A DNA stretch of 64,000 nt from Arthrobacter sp. SLBN-112 (GCF_006715225.1 NZ_VFMU01000001.1:1612001-1676000); one strand, 5' to 3'; counted from the stretch's first letter, positions 34,192-43,120 are shown. Notes: a model not told the origin generated them from the sequence alone. Numbers and translations: made by a program.

Positions 34192-35420
34192 TTACCGCCC
34201 TCCAACGGCAATTGCGCGGCCACGATGGTCCCTTCGCCGGGAGCGCTTTGCACCGAGAAAACGCCACCCAGCTGCTCCACCCGCTGCCGCATGGCCCGCA
34301 GGCCGTACCCTCCGGCGCTCGACGGCGGAGCTGCCGCCGCGGGGTCAAAGCCGGTACCGTCGTCGTAAATGTCCAAGGTGACGGCGTCCGGCAGGAAGCC
34401 CACCGTCAGGGCGGCAACTGTTGCTGAAGCATGCAGCGCGATGTTGGCGGCCGCGCTCTGCGCCACCCGCAGCAGGGCGTGCCGGACCTCCGGCGGGACC
34501 GGCCCCGGCCTGCCCGTCACCGTGAGGGTGGCTCCTGGCACGTACTGCCTGGCGGCAAGCAGCAGCGCCTCCGGCAACGGGGTCGATTCCAGTCCGGGGG
34601 AGGCAAGCTCGTGGACCAGGCTCCGGGTTTCCGCCAGGTTGGTGCGCAGCAGGCGGGTGGCCTGGTGAAGATCCTCCTGCGCTGCCGCGCCTGGCCATGC
34701 ACGGCCCGCAGCTTCCAGTAGGAGCAGGCTGCTGGCGAGCCCCTGGGTGACGGTGTCGTGGATTTCACGGGACACCCGCTCCCGTTCGGCAATGGTGCCG
34801 GCACGGCGTTCACTCGCCGCCAGCTGGCCCTGGGCAAGCGAAACCTCCGCGTGCAGGCGGCGCTGCTCCTCGGCGTCGTGCTGTATCCGGTCGTAGATAA
34901 GCGTCAGCATCACGCCTACTGCCACAGGTCCCAGCAGCATGGCGACGTCTGTGCCGTTGCCCAGCCGAAACAGTCCGGCCGCGGTTGCCAGGGTGATGGC
35001 ACCCGCCAGGACGTAGGACGCGGCACCGCGCAGCACACTCCTGCACAGGAAGAAAAGGGCGAAGGAACACCACGCGAAGCTCGGTGCTGCCACCACCAGG
35101 ACCGCCCAGACTGCCACCAGCGCAACCATCCACGGGGCGGGGTGCCGGTCCCGCAGCGGGAGCAGGGCCACGACGGCGTAGAGCAGGCAGGCGGCGGCGG
35201 CGAGTCCCAGGACCACAAGGTTGTCCGCCGGGGAGTGCCTCATGACGTACCGCACCACCGATGCCACCAGGAGCACTGCAAAGCCGAGATGGACTGCGGC
35301 CTCGATGCTTCCCAGGCGTTCCTTTGGGGTGGGCGGTGCCGGACGGGGCCCCGTGGTGTTGCCGCCGGCGGCAACGGCGGCCGCGGGGCCGGAGCTTGGG
35401 GTGGTATCTCTGCCAGGCAT
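34188..35420 (-). CDS. Sensor histidine kinase (HisKA_3 type, SenS-like)
   Basis: A 410-residue kinase with five or six membrane helices (about 40-190), a dimerisation/phospho-acceptor helix with E-R-E-R-V-S-R-E-I-H-D-T-V (His about 226), and a C-terminal HATPase domain (D-D-G-T-G-F-D, G-G-Y-G-L-R-A-M). It partners the response regulator immediately downstream. The start could also be ATG 35438. The divergent gene encodes an exported HbpS-type protein, the known extracellular partner of SenS in Streptomyces reticuli, so this kinase may sense heme or redox stress through it. Confidence 0.86.
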   Translation of the reverse strand: MPGRDTTPSSGPAAAVAAGGNTTGPRPAPPTPKERLGSIEAAVHLGFAVLLVASVVRYVMRHSPADNLVVLGLAAAACLLYAVVALLPLRDRHPAPWMVALVAVWAVLVVAAPSFAWCSFALFFLCRSVLRGAASYVLAGAITLATAAGLFRLGNGTDVAMLLGPVAVGVMLTLIYDRIQHDAEEQRRLHAEVSLAQGQLAASERRAGTIAERERVSREIHDTVTQGLASSLLLLEAAGRAWPGAAAQEDLHQATRLLRTNLAETRSLVHELASPGLESTPLPEALLLAARQYVPGATLTVTGRPGPVPPEVRHALLRVAQSAAANIALHASATVAALTVGFLPDAVTLDIYDDGTGFDPAAAAPPSSAGGYGLRAMRQRVEQLGGVFSVQSAPGEGTIVAAQLPLEGGK

Positions 35421-35506
35421 GCGGGGTCCGGATCTCATGGTGGGATTCACTGCCTTCCATGCTAGGGCTCCAGGGCCGTCCGGTCCCTCAGCCTTTTGGC
35501 TGATAC

Positions 35507-35527
35507 GGCTGGCCTTTCGGGCCAGCC
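35507..35527. other. Hairpin in the kinase / HbpS-like intergenic region
   Basis: GGCTGGCC (35507-35514) pairs with GGCCAGCC (35520-35527). It lies about 90 bases upstream of both starts and could be a leader structure or a regulator site. Confidence 0.35.
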
Positions 35528-35616
35528 AGGGACAGACGAACGCCCGATGCCGCGCCAACCGCGGCCCTGAAGGATGGAAACCGGCAACAAAGACCACCCA
35601 ACCCAAGGAATGCATC

Positions 35617-36201
35617 ATGAAGAAGTCCCACAAAGTACTCGCCGCCGCAGCAGCCGGGGCAATCCTGGTGACGGCCGGAGCCACCGCAGCCGCCAACGCC
35701 GGTACTGGCCGTGTCAGCGGCACTGAAACACCCGCCGTCGTACCTGCCGTTGATGTCCACCCGGCCCCGGAGACGGTGGTGCAGCAGAACCGCATCTCTG
35801 CCACAGCCTCCGCCCAGGCTGTCTCAGCGGCGCTCGCCAAGTGCCAGGCGGACAAACTGCCGTTCGTCACCGTTGCACTCGTGGACCGCTTTGGCACCGT
35901 CCAGGCACTGCTGCGGGGAGACAACGCCGCTGCCCACACCATTGAGGCCGCCAAGCAAAAGGCCTACACCGCCGCAGCCTTCGGCACCGCCACCAGCGAG
36001 CTGGCCAAGCGCGTCAACGGCAACGGCCCCTCGATCGCGGACCTGCCAGGCACCCTGTTCCTGGCGGGCGGTGTCCCGCTGAAGGTCAACGGCGTTTCCG
36101 TGGCTGGCATCGGTGTGGGTGGAGCGCCCGACGGCGCCCTGGATGAGGCGTGCGCCACCGCCGGGGCGGACGCCATCGCCGCCGCCGGAACTGCAAAGTA
36201 G
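35617..36201 (+). CDS. Exported HbpS/GlcG-family heme-binding protein
   Basis: A 194-residue protein with a signal peptide (K-K at the start, hydrophobic core, cleavage near A-N-A at about residue 28) and an HbpS/GlcG domain (about 58-190; F-V-T-V-A-L-V-D-R-F-G and G-G-V-P-L-K-V-N-G...G-I-G-V-G-G). HbpS of Streptomyces binds heme, degrades it or stores iron outside the cell and modulates the SenS kinase. AAGGAA precedes ATG 35617. It is divergent from a two-component pair and followed directly by an ankyrin lipoprotein. Confidence 0.85.
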   Translation: MKKSHKVLAAAAAGAILVTAGATAAANAGTGRVSGTETPAVVPAVDVHPAPETVVQQNRISATASAQAVSAALAKCQADKLPFVTVALVDRFGTVQALLRGDNAAAHTIEAAKQKAYTAAAFGTATSELAKRVNGNGPSIADLPGTLFLAGGVPLKVNGVSVAGIGVGGAPDGALDEACATAGADAIAAAGTAK

Positions 36202-36204
36202 GCT
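36199..36204 (+). promoter_or_regulatory. Leaderless -10 hexamer overlapping a stop codon
   Basis: TAGGCT, six bases before ATG 36211. Its TAG is the stop codon of the HbpS-like gene. Confidence 0.5.
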
Positions 36205-36210
36205 GCGCTT

Positions 36211-36927
36211 ATGGGGCGGAACCGCACTGGGGCATTGCTCATTACCGGAATGGGCATGGCCATGTTCCTGGCCGGATGCCAGGCCAGTCCCGGTGAACCT
36301 CAAGAAGTGGGCTCTCCGCCATCCGTTGTCTCTGTCAGCCCCGGCGGCCCGGGCACCGGGGCACCATCTGGTGGCGGCGTTTCCCCGACGGCGGCTCCCG
36401 CCACGTCCCCTGCTGCCCTTTCAGCCGCTCAGCAGGCGCAGCTCGACCAGGACTTGATTGCTGCCGCGAAAGCCAACAATGCGCCTTTGGTGGCCCAACT
36501 CATCAACCGCGGAGGGGACGTCAACGCCAAGGACTCCATCCAGGATTCGGCGTTCCTGTACGCGGGCGCCGAGGGCTTCAATGAGGTGCTGCAGCTGACA
36601 CTGGGCGCCGGGGCGGACGTGGCCGCAACCAACCGCTACGGCGGCACCGCCCTGATCCCCGCCAGCGAGCACGGGCACGTGGAAACGGTAAGGATACTCA
36701 TTGCGGCCGGTGTCCCCGTCAACCATGTGAACAACCTGGGGTGGACCGCCATGCAGGAGGCGGTGCTGCTCAACAACGGCGGTCCCCGCCAGCAGGAGGT
36801 GGTGCGGCTCCTCCTGGAAGCCGGGGCAGACCCGGCCATCCGCGATCCGGAAGGGCGGACGGCCCTGCAGAACGCGGAGCGGCTCGGTTTCAAGGAGCTC
36901 GCGGCGGTGATCCGGGGCGCTGCTTAA
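36211..36927 (+). CDS. Ankyrin-repeat lipoprotein
   Basis: A 238-residue exported protein with lipobox L-A-G-C (Cys about residue 24), a Ser/Pro/Gly-rich spacer (about 25-72) and four to five ankyrin repeats (about 75-235; repeats contain G-H-V-E-T-V-R-I-L-I-A-A-G and V-V-R-L-L-L-E-A-G-A-D-P). It should sit on the outer face of the membrane as a protein-binding scaffold. Ankyrin proteins often accompany catalase genes; here the neighbour is an HbpS-like heme protein, suggesting a related redox role. Confidence 0.85.
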   Translation: MGRNRTGALLITGMGMAMFLAGCQASPGEPQEVGSPPSVVSVSPGGPGTGAPSGGGVSPTAAPATSPAALSAAQQAQLDQDLIAAAKANNAPLVAQLINRGGDVNAKDSIQDSAFLYAGAEGFNEVLQLTLGAGADVAATNRYGGTALIPASEHGHVETVRILIAAGVPVNHVNNLGWTAMQEAVLLNNGGPRQQEVVRLLLEAGADPAIRDPEGRTALQNAERLGFKELAAVIRGAA

Positions 36928-36948
36928 CCTGCCCGGACCCCATCTGCC

Positions 36949-37026
36949 GTCGTGGGGCACTTTGGCACGGACACGCCGTCGTTATTGCCCAGAACGGCCG
37001 CTGGCGGCGCCAAAGTGCCCCACGAC
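36949..37026. repeat. 18-bp perfect inverted repeat with 42-base interior
   Basis: GTCGTGGGGCACTTTGGC at 36949-36966 is exactly complementary to 37009-37026. It lies between two convergent genes (ankyrin lipoprotein and thiolase) and includes no gene. It may be a bidirectional transcription barrier or a remnant of a small non-autonomous element. Confidence 0.75.
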
Positions 37027-37047
37027 CGCGGACCCCACCGCAGGATG

Positions 37048-38232
37048 CTAAACGGCCTCGAGGATGCTGACGTAGTTGGCGATGCCCACGCCACCCATGT
37101 TCTGCACCGCAGCGCGGCGCGGAGCGGCCAGCTGCATGGCGCCCGCAGTGCCCGTGAGCTGCATCGCGGCGATGACATGCTGTGAGACGCCGGTAGCACC
37201 CACGGGGTGGCCCTTGGCTTTCAGGCCGCCAGAGACGTTAATGGGCAGCTTGCCGTCCTTGAAGACCCAGCCTTCCTTTACGGCGCGGGAGCCCTGGCCG
37301 GGTTCGGTCAGGCCCATGGCCTCGTACATGAGCAGTTCGGCGATGGTGAAGCAGTCGTGCACCTCGGCGAAGTCCAGGTCTTCCAGCCCCAGGCCGGCCA
37401 TCGCCAGGGCACGCTGCCAGGAGGCGCGGGTGGCGGCGAAGGCGGTGGGGTCGCGGCGCTCGGTGGGGAAGAAGTCGTTGGCCTGGCCGAAGCCGGCCAG
37501 CCGCACCGGATCCGTGGCGCCACCGGTAGGTGAAACGGACAGCACGACGGCGGCTGCTCCGTCGGAGACAGGGGAACAGTCCGTACGGCGCAGGGGATCG
37601 GCCACCACCGGGTTCTTGTCCGAGACGGTCTGGCAGAACTCCTCGCCGAGGTCCTTGCGGAGCTGGGCGTACGGGTTGTCCATGCCGTTGCGGTGGTTCT
37701 TCGCCGCGATCGTGCCCAGCACATCGGAAACCGGCCCGTAGCGCTTCTCATAGTGCTTTGCCACCTCGGCGAAGAGGCCGGTGAAACCGGTGGTGGAGGG
37801 CTTGCCGGCCATGTCGTAATCCGCCCCGAGCAGCGCGGCCCCCACGACGTCGGCACCGGCGTGGGTCATCTTCTCGGCGCCGATCACCAGGACACTCCTG
37901 GCAGTTCCTGCCAGCAGTGATTTGGCGCCCTGCTGGAAGGCAGCGGAACCGGAGGCGCAGGCATTCTCGACGCGGGTGGACGGGACGTTGGCCAGGTCGG
38001 GGGAAACCTGCAGGGCCAGGGAGGAGGGAAACGCCAGCGGCATCATTCCGGAGTTGAACTGTCCCACGTAGATTTCGTCGATCTGGCCCGGTTCAATGCC
38101 CGCGCTGCTGATGGCGTCCGTGGCCACCTGGACAATGAGGGATTCCAGGGTCTCGTCGGTCAGCTTGCCGAACTTGCTGTGGCCCCAGCCGGTGAGCAGG
38201 ACATCCTTGCCGAACTGATTCTTGAGGCTCAT
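37048..38232 (-). CDS. Thiolase / acetyl-CoA acetyltransferase
   Basis: A 394-residue thiolase. The nucleophilic Cys is in [10 protein letters not shown] (about residue 90). H-D-C-F-T and [14 protein letters not shown] carry the other catalytic residues; these forms are those of the SCP2-like thiolase group. In this operon it likely cleaves acetoacetyl-CoA, made by the CoA-transferase, to two acetyl-CoA. ATGA overlap with the CoA-transferase B gene. Last gene of the operon; an 18-bp inverted repeat follows. Confidence 0.9.
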   Translation of the reverse strand: MSLKNQFGKDVLLTGWGHSKFGKLTDETLESLIVQVATDAISSAGIEPGQIDEIYVGQFNSGMMPLAFPSSLALQVSPDLANVPSTRVENACASGSAAFQQGAKSLLAGTARSVLVIGAEKMTHAGADVVGAALLGADYDMAGKPSTTGFTGLFAEVAKHYEKRYGPVSDVLGTIAAKNHRNGMDNPYAQLRKDLGEEFCQTVSDKNPVVADPLRRTDCSPVSDGAAAVVLSVSPTGGATDPVRLAGFGQANDFFPTERRDPTAFAATRASWQRALAMAGLGLEDLDFAEVHDCFTIAELLMYEAMGLTEPGQGSRAVKEGWVFKDGKLPINVSGGLKAKGHPVGATGVSQHVIAAMQLTGTAGAMQLAAPRRAAVQNMGGVGIANYVSILEAV

Positions 38233-38918
38233 GCTGTGGCTCCTTCAAAGGTGGGGGTTGAGTCGAGGGAGGGGGCGACGTCGAATGCGGCTTCGGTCTT
38301 CTCCCGGATCTCCGCCACGGTGACCCCCGGTGCCAGCCGGGTCAGCATGAGCTGCCGCCCGCCGTCGCCCGTCTTTTCGAGGTCAAAGACCGCAAGGTCG
38401 CTGATGATCCGGTCCACGCAGCTGAGCCCGGTCAGCGGGAGGGTGCATTCGCGGACGATCTTGGCGGTTCCGTCCTTGGCGTTGTGTTCCGTGAGGACCA
38501 CCACGCGCGGGGTCCCGGCCACGAGGTCCATTGCCCCACCCATGCCTTTGACCATCTTCCCGGGGATGGTCCAGTTGGCAAGGTCCCCGCTGCCGGAAAC
38601 CTGCATGGCCCCCAGGATCGCAACCTTGACGTGCCCGCCACGGATCATCCCGAAGGAGGTGGCGGAGTCGAAGATGCTGCCGCCGGGCAGTACCGTCACG
38701 GTCTGCTTGCCGGCATTGATGAGGTCGGCATCCTCCTCGCCCTCGTACGGAAACGGACCCATGCCCAGCAGGCCGTTCTCGCTCTGCAGGACCACCCGCA
38801 CGCCGTCGGGCAGGTTGTTGGCCACCAGCGTGGGGATGCCGATCCCCAGGTTCACGTAGTCGCCGTCGTTCAATTCTTCGGCCGCGATCGCAGCCATTTC
38901 ATCCCTGGTCCATCCCAT
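38229..38918 (-). CDS. scoB: 3-oxoacid CoA-transferase subunit B
   Basis: A 229-residue beta subunit with the active-site Glu in [10 protein letters not shown] (about residue 47) and the N-terminal [11 protein letters not shown]. With subunit A it moves CoA from succinyl-CoA (or acetyl-CoA) to acetoacetate. AAAGGAG precedes the ATG; the stop overlaps the thiolase start. The partner subunit is encoded two genes upstream, separated by the transporter. Confidence 0.9.
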   Translation of the reverse strand: MGWTRDEMAAIAAEELNDGDYVNLGIGIPTLVANNLPDGVRVVLQSENGLLGMGPFPYEGEEDADLINAGKQTVTVLPGGSIFDSATSFGMIRGGHVKVAILGAMQVSGSGDLANWTIPGKMVKGMGGAMDLVAGTPRVVVLTEHNAKDGTAKIVRECTLPLTGLSCVDRIISDLAVFDLEKTGDGGRQLMLTRLAPGVTVAEIREKTEAAFDVAPSLDSTPTFEGATA

Positions 38919-38982
38919 GGGGTTCTCCTTTAGTGGTCTTGGCTTAATCAGTTGGGTATTACCGGTGGCACGAACTCAAACG

Positions 38983-40386
38983 TCATCCCAGCAGCCAGGC
39001 GAGCAGCAGCACCACCGGGAGGTGGAACAGGAACTGCTGGAACGTGAAGCCCACCAGGTCCCTGGCGCGCAGGCCCAGGACGGCCAGCAGCGGCAGCATG
39101 AAGAACGGGTTGATGAGGTTGGGCAGGGCCTCGGCCATGTTGTAGATCTGCACGGTCCAGCCCAGGTTCATGTTCACGTCGGTGGCTGACTGCATGACGT
39201 ACGGCGCCTCCACCAGCCACTTTCCGCCGCCGGAGGGCACGAACATGCCAAGGAGCGCCGTGTAGATGGCAATGATGACCGCGAACGCCCCGTTGCCGCC
39301 GATGCTTGTGAAGAAGTGTGCCAGGTGCTCTGAGACCGAGAGTCCGCCCGCGCCGGTGGCCTTGGTCAGGATGGCCGCCATCGCGGCATAGAGCGGGAAC
39401 TGGACCAAAATGCCTGCGGTGGCGGGTACGGCCTTGGTCACGGACTGGAGGAACTTGCGCGGGGTTCCGTGCAGCACCAGCCCCAGCATCAGGAAGACCA
39501 GCAGGTACCCGTTCAGTGAGCTGACCACGCTCAGGATGGGCAGGGTCAGCAGCTGGGATACGAGCCAGCCCAGGGTCAGCACTCCGGCCAGGATGGGCAG
39601 GACCCTGCTGTATTCGAGCCATTCCCCGGGCCGGGACTTTTCGGCTGGCGGCTCGGGCTGGTCATCAAGGTCGACGCCGAGATCGGCGGCCGTCTTGACG
39701 GCGCCTCCGGTCGGGGCGGAGAAGTGGGCGATGACGGTGGTCAGCAGCATCAGGATGACCAGGGTCAGCAGGGACTGCCAAGTGAAGATGGTGGTGCCGA
39801 AGTCCAGGACGCCGGTGATTTTCAGCAGCGCCGGCGGAATCGAGGCCTTTGTCGCCTGGAGCTGGGCCGCCGAGGAGGACATGCCCAACGCCCAGACTGC
39901 GCCTAGGCCCATGAAGGCCGCTGCACCGAGGGCCCGGTAATCGACGTGCAGGTCCCCCCGCCGGGCCACGGCACGAGCCAGGAGCCCGCCGAAGATCAGG
40001 CTCAGACCCCAGTTCACGAATGACACTGACATGGACATCACGGCCACGAAGCTGACAGCGGCCCGTGCGGAGGTCGGAACCTGCGCCAGCCGGTCAATCA
40101 GGCGGGCCACGGGCGGCGAGGTTGCCACAACGTAGCCGGTCAGCACCACCATTGCCATCTGCAGGGTGAAGGCGGTGAGGTCCCAGAACCCGTTGCCGAA
40201 GGAATCCACCACGGCCTTGGGTGAAGCGCCGATGGCGAGGGCTGCGATGGCCACCAGCAGCACGCCTGCCAGGGCAAAGATGTAGGCATCCGGGAACCAC
40301 TTCTGCGTCCACCCGGCCAGCTTTTCAGCCATCCGGGCCAAGCCCTTCTGGCGGACATCCTGGTCGTTCAGCTGCATGCTGGTCAT
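38983..40386 (-). CDS. atoE: Short-chain fatty acid transporter (AtoE family)
   Basis: A 467-residue protein with at least ten hydrophobic segments matching the AtoE/TIGR00366 family that imports acetoacetate, butyrate and similar acids. Conserved stretches include F-G-N-G-F-W-D-L and G-G-G-K-W. The ATG at 40386 has GGAGAG ten bases upstream and is preferred to 40404. It sits between the two CoA-transferase subunit genes, so uptake and activation of the acid are made from one transcript. Confidence 0.9.
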   Translation of the reverse strand: MTSMQLNDQDVRQKGLARMAEKLAGWTQKWFPDAYIFALAGVLLVAIAALAIGASPKAVVDSFGNGFWDLTAFTLQMAMVVLTGYVVATSPPVARLIDRLAQVPTSARAAVSFVAVMSMSVSFVNWGLSLIFGGLLARAVARRGDLHVDYRALGAAAFMGLGAVWALGMSSSAAQLQATKASIPPALLKITGVLDFGTTIFTWQSLLTLVILMLLTTVIAHFSAPTGGAVKTAADLGVDLDDQPEPPAEKSRPGEWLEYSRVLPILAGVLTLGWLVSQLLTLPILSVVSSLNGYLLVFLMLGLVLHGTPRKFLQSVTKAVPATAGILVQFPLYAAMAAILTKATGAGGLSVSEHLAHFFTSIGGNGAFAVIIAIYTALLGMFVPSGGGKWLVEAPYVMQSATDVNMNLGWTVQIYNMAEALPNLINPFFMLPLLAVLGLRARDLVGFTFQQFLFHLPVVLLLAWLLG

Positions 40387-40451
40387 GACGGTGTTTCTCT
40401 CCATTGAGTGATGTTTTTCCCTGTGTAGGCGGGTCGGCGTGGGGGTTGCGG

Positions 40452-41168
40452 TCAGGCGGAGACCAGGCCGGCGCGCTGGCGGACAGTCCGCTGCTCGATG
40501 TCCTTGATCCGGTCGGTGGCCCGCACCAGCCGCTGGACAAAGACGCCGGGGGTCACAATGTGGTCAGGGTCCAGGTGGCCGGGCTCCACGATCACTTCCG
40601 CCTCGGCGATGGTCAGTTTCCCGGCCGTGGCCACCACCGGGTTGAAATTCCGGGCCGTGTAGCGGTAGATGAGGTTGCCGTCCGTGTCCGCGGTGTGGGC
40701 ATGGACCAGCGCGACGTCGGCCCTGATGGCGCGCTCCTGGACGTACGTTTCGCCGTCGAACACCTCGTGCGGCTTGCCATCGGCAACCAGGGTGCCCACG
40801 CCGGTCTTGGTGTAGAAAGCCGGAATGCCGGCGCCGCCGGCGCGAAGCCGCTCAGCCAGGGTGCCCTGGGGGGTGAATTCCACCTCCAGCCTGCCGGCGA
40901 GGTACTGCTCGGCGAACAGCTTGTTCTCACCGACATAGGACGCAATGACTTTGCGGACCTGGCCTCCCTCGATCAGGATGCCCAGCCCTTTGCCGTCCAC
41001 GCCCATGTTGTTGGACACCACGGTAAGGTCCCGGACGCCGGAATCACGGACAGCTTCAATCAGGTCGGCAGGAATGCCGCTCAGGCCAAATCCTCCTACG
41101 GCGAGGGTCATGCCGTCCTGCAGGGCCCCTTCCAGGGCGCCGGCGGCAGAAGCCTGGAGTTTCTTCAT
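40452..41168 (-). CDS. scoA: 3-oxoacid CoA-transferase subunit A
   Basis: A 238-residue alpha subunit with G-G-F-G-L-S-G-I-P (about 29-37), characteristic of succinyl-CoA:acetoacetate transferases. GAGGAGACG precedes the ATG. It is the first gene of the ketone-acid operon; an operator-like palindrome (41193-41210) lies 25 bases upstream of its start and matches a second site near the divergent IclR gene. Confidence 0.91.
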   Translation of the reverse strand: MKKLQASAAGALEGALQDGMTLAVGGFGLSGIPADLIEAVRDSGVRDLTVVSNNMGVDGKGLGILIEGGQVRKVIASYVGENKLFAEQYLAGRLEVEFTPQGTLAERLRAGGAGIPAFYTKTGVGTLVADGKPHEVFDGETYVQERAIRADVALVHAHTADTDGNLIYRYTARNFNPVVATAGKLTIAEAEVIVEPGHLDPDHIVTPGVFVQRLVRATDRIKDIEQRTVRQRAGLVSA

Positions 41169-41192
41169 GTCGTCTCCTCGTCGAGCACGGCG

Positions 41193-41210
41193 GTGTCCAC
41201 TAAGTGGATA
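41193..41210 (-). promoter_or_regulatory. IclR operator, proximal to the acetoacetate operon
   Basis: TATCCACTTAGTGGACAC on the minus strand, containing the perfect 13-base palindrome TCCACTAAGTGGA. It matches the site at 41304-41321 at 15 of 18 bases. Confidence 0.75.
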
Positions 41211-41303
41211 CCGGGGATCTGAATTTGGAGACTACGGGCGCCTCACCGTACCTGTCAAGGATCGGAGATGGCCCATTTACAGTGTGGACAGTACGATTGC
41301 AGC

Positions 41304-41321
41304 TATCCATATTGTGGACAC
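41304..41321 (+). promoter_or_regulatory. IclR operator, proximal to the regulator gene
   Basis: TATCCATATTGTGGACAC, an imperfect palindrome ending 11 bases before the regulator start. A half-site GTGGACA also lies at 41284-41290. Confidence 0.7.
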
Positions 41322-41332
41322 AAGGAGGGCTT

Positions 41333-42127
41333 ATGGCGACCATGCCAGTGCAGGGCGCGCAGGTGGTCACGCGGATCGCAGGGCTGATGAGGCTGGTGGG
41401 CCGGAGCGCGGAGGGGATGCCGCTGGTGGACCTCGTGCGGGAGTCGGGCCTTACCCGTCCCACGGTCCACCGGCTCCTGACATCCCTTGCCGCGGAAGGC
41501 CTGCTGGACCATGACCCCGTCACGGGCAACTGGGTGCTGGGCCCGGAAATCCTGCTCATGGGCTCGGTCGCTTCGGCGCGGTTCCCCATGGAGGACATCG
41601 CCCGGCCCAGCCTCCGGCGGCTGGCCCAGGCCACCGGCGAGAGCGCCTTCTTCTCCATCCGCCGCGGCGCCGGGACGGTCTGCCTGCTGCGTGAGGAGGG
41701 AAGCTTTCCGGTCCGCTCCTTCGTCCTGCATGAGGGGGTCCGGTTCCCGCTGGGGGTCGCATCGGCCGGGACGGCCATCATGGCCTTCCTTCCGGAAAGC
41801 GAGCAGGAGGAGTTGCTGGGCCGCTGGGGCGAACACGCAGGCGAGTTCGCCGCCAACCACACGCCCGGACTGGTACGGGAGAACCTGGCCCGCACCCGGC
41901 TGGCCGGCTATTCGGTGAACCCCGGGCTGGTCCTGGAGGGAAGCTGGGGGATGGGTGCGGCGGTGTTCGACCGCTCCGGGAGACCTGCCTGGGCGTTGTC
42001 GTTGACGGGCATTGAGCCGCGCTTCAAGCCGGAACGGCAGGAGGAACTGGGCGGCCTCCTGATGGCGGAGGCGCACCGGATCACGCAGCAGCTTGGCGGG
42101 GGCCGCGGTGGCCGGCGCGCCCCCTGA
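41333..42127 (+). CDS. IclR-family transcriptional regulator
   Basis: A 264-residue regulator with an N-terminal winged helix (about 10-75, L-T-R-P-T-V-H-R-L-L) and an IclR effector domain (about 85-250). AAGGAGGG precedes ATG 41333. It diverges from the scoA-atoE-scoB-thiolase operon, and near-identical operator sequences flank the shared region, so it very likely controls both that operon and itself, with a CoA-linked or short-chain acid ligand as the effector. A hairpin follows the gene. Confidence 0.9.
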   Translation: MATMPVQGAQVVTRIAGLMRLVGRSAEGMPLVDLVRESGLTRPTVHRLLTSLAAEGLLDHDPVTGNWVLGPEILLMGSVASARFPMEDIARPSLRRLAQATGESAFFSIRRGAGTVCLLREEGSFPVRSFVLHEGVRFPLGVASAGTAIMAFLPESEQEELLGRWGEHAGEFAANHTPGLVRENLARTRLAGYSVNPGLVLEGSWGMGAAVFDRSGRPAWALSLTGIEPRFKPERQEELGGLLMAEAHRITQQLGGGRGGRRAP

Positions 42128-42152
42128 GTCTCCACGGCAAAGGCGGGGAACG

Positions 42153-42194
42153 ACGACGGCGGGCGGCACCTGTTGCGGTGCCGCCCGCCGTCGT
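42153..42194. terminator. Bidirectional hairpin between convergent genes
   Basis: ACGACGGCGGGCGGCACC (42153-42170) pairs perfectly with 42177-42194 around a six-base loop. It lies between the regulator gene and nadE. Sequence resembles hairpins at 50884 and 54516. Confidence 0.75.
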
Positions 42195-42228
42195 GCTCCC
42201 CGAAGTTGGGGAAGGTGAGCGAGGCTGC

Positions 42229-43083
42229 CTAGAGTCCGGCGCGGGGCTCCTCCGGGCCCTCGTGCTTCCACCAGGTGTCGAAGATGGTGACCGGCACGGT
42301 GCGCTTATGGCGGGTCCGGAGGTATTTCTGCTCGATCGATTCTGCAACCGCGTCCGGAACCTCCCGGCCTTCGAGGTAGTCGTCGATCTGGTCGTAGCTG
42401 AGGCCCAGCTCGTCCTCGTCCGTGCGGCCGGGCCGGTCATCGAGCAGGTCGGCGGTGGGCACTTTTTCCCAGACGCGGGCGGGCGCTCCCAGCTCAGCCA
42501 GCAGGGCGCGGTTCTGCCGCTTGTTGAGGCCGAAGAGGGGCAGGATGTCCGCGCCGCCGTCGCCGTACTTGGTGAAGAAGCCGGTGACGGACTCGGCGCC
42601 ATGGTCGGTGCCGAGCACCAGGTAGTTGAATTCGCCGGCCAACGCATATTGGGCGATCATGCGGGTGCGTGCCTTGGTGTTGCCTTTGTGGAAGTCGGAG
42701 ATCTCCGAGCCCGCGGTCTTTTCGAACTCGTCTTCAAAACCGTCCACTGCAGCGGAGATGTTGAACGTCCATTCCGTCTTGGCCTTGATGAAGTCCAATG
42801 CTGCCTGGGCGTCTTCCTCGTCATGCTGCACGCCGTACGGCAGGCGGACGGCCACGAAATTGGCGTCCACGCCTTCGGCCTCAAGCTCATCCACCGCCAG
42901 CTGTGCCAGCTTTCCGGCCAGGGAGGAGTCCAGGCCGCCGGAGATGCCCAGGACAAAGCCCTTGGTGTGGGTTGCCTTCAGGTATTCCTTGAGGAACGTG
43001 ACGCGTTTGCGCACCTCCCCTGCGGGATCGATCCGGGGCTGAACGCCCATTTCTTCAATGATCTTGGCCTGGAGTTCGCGCAT
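42229..43083 (-). CDS. nadE: NH3-dependent NAD+ synthetase
   Basis: A 284-residue single-domain NAD synthetase, which amidates nicotinic acid adenine dinucleotide using ATP and ammonia. The PP-loop is S-G-G-L-D-S-S (about residue 46), and G-T-D-H-G-A-E and F-G-L-N-K-R are typical of the ammonia-dependent group; there is no glutaminase domain. ATG 43083 gives the normal length. TAGGCT lies seven bases before it with TTGAGG 18 bases further up. Confidence 0.93.
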   Translation of the reverse strand: MRELQAKIIEEMGVQPRIDPAGEVRKRVTFLKEYLKATHTKGFVLGISGGLDSSLAGKLAQLAVDELEAEGVDANFVAVRLPYGVQHDEEDAQAALDFIKAKTEWTFNISAAVDGFEDEFEKTAGSEISDFHKGNTKARTRMIAQYALAGEFNYLVLGTDHGAESVTGFFTKYGDGGADILPLFGLNKRQNRALLAELGAPARVWEKVPTADLLDDRPGRTDEDELGLSYDQIDDYLEGREVPDAVAESIEQKYLRTRHKRTVPVTIFDTWWKHEGPEEPRAGL

Positions 43084-43090
43084 GTGGTCC

Positions 43091-43120
43091 AGCCTAGCCA
43101 GCGCAGTCAACAACCCTCAA
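43091..43120 (-). promoter_or_regulatory. Leaderless promoter of nadE
   Basis: TTGAGG (43120-43115), 18-base spacer, TAGGCT (43096-43091) on the minus strand, ending seven bases before the nadE ATG. Confidence 0.6.
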
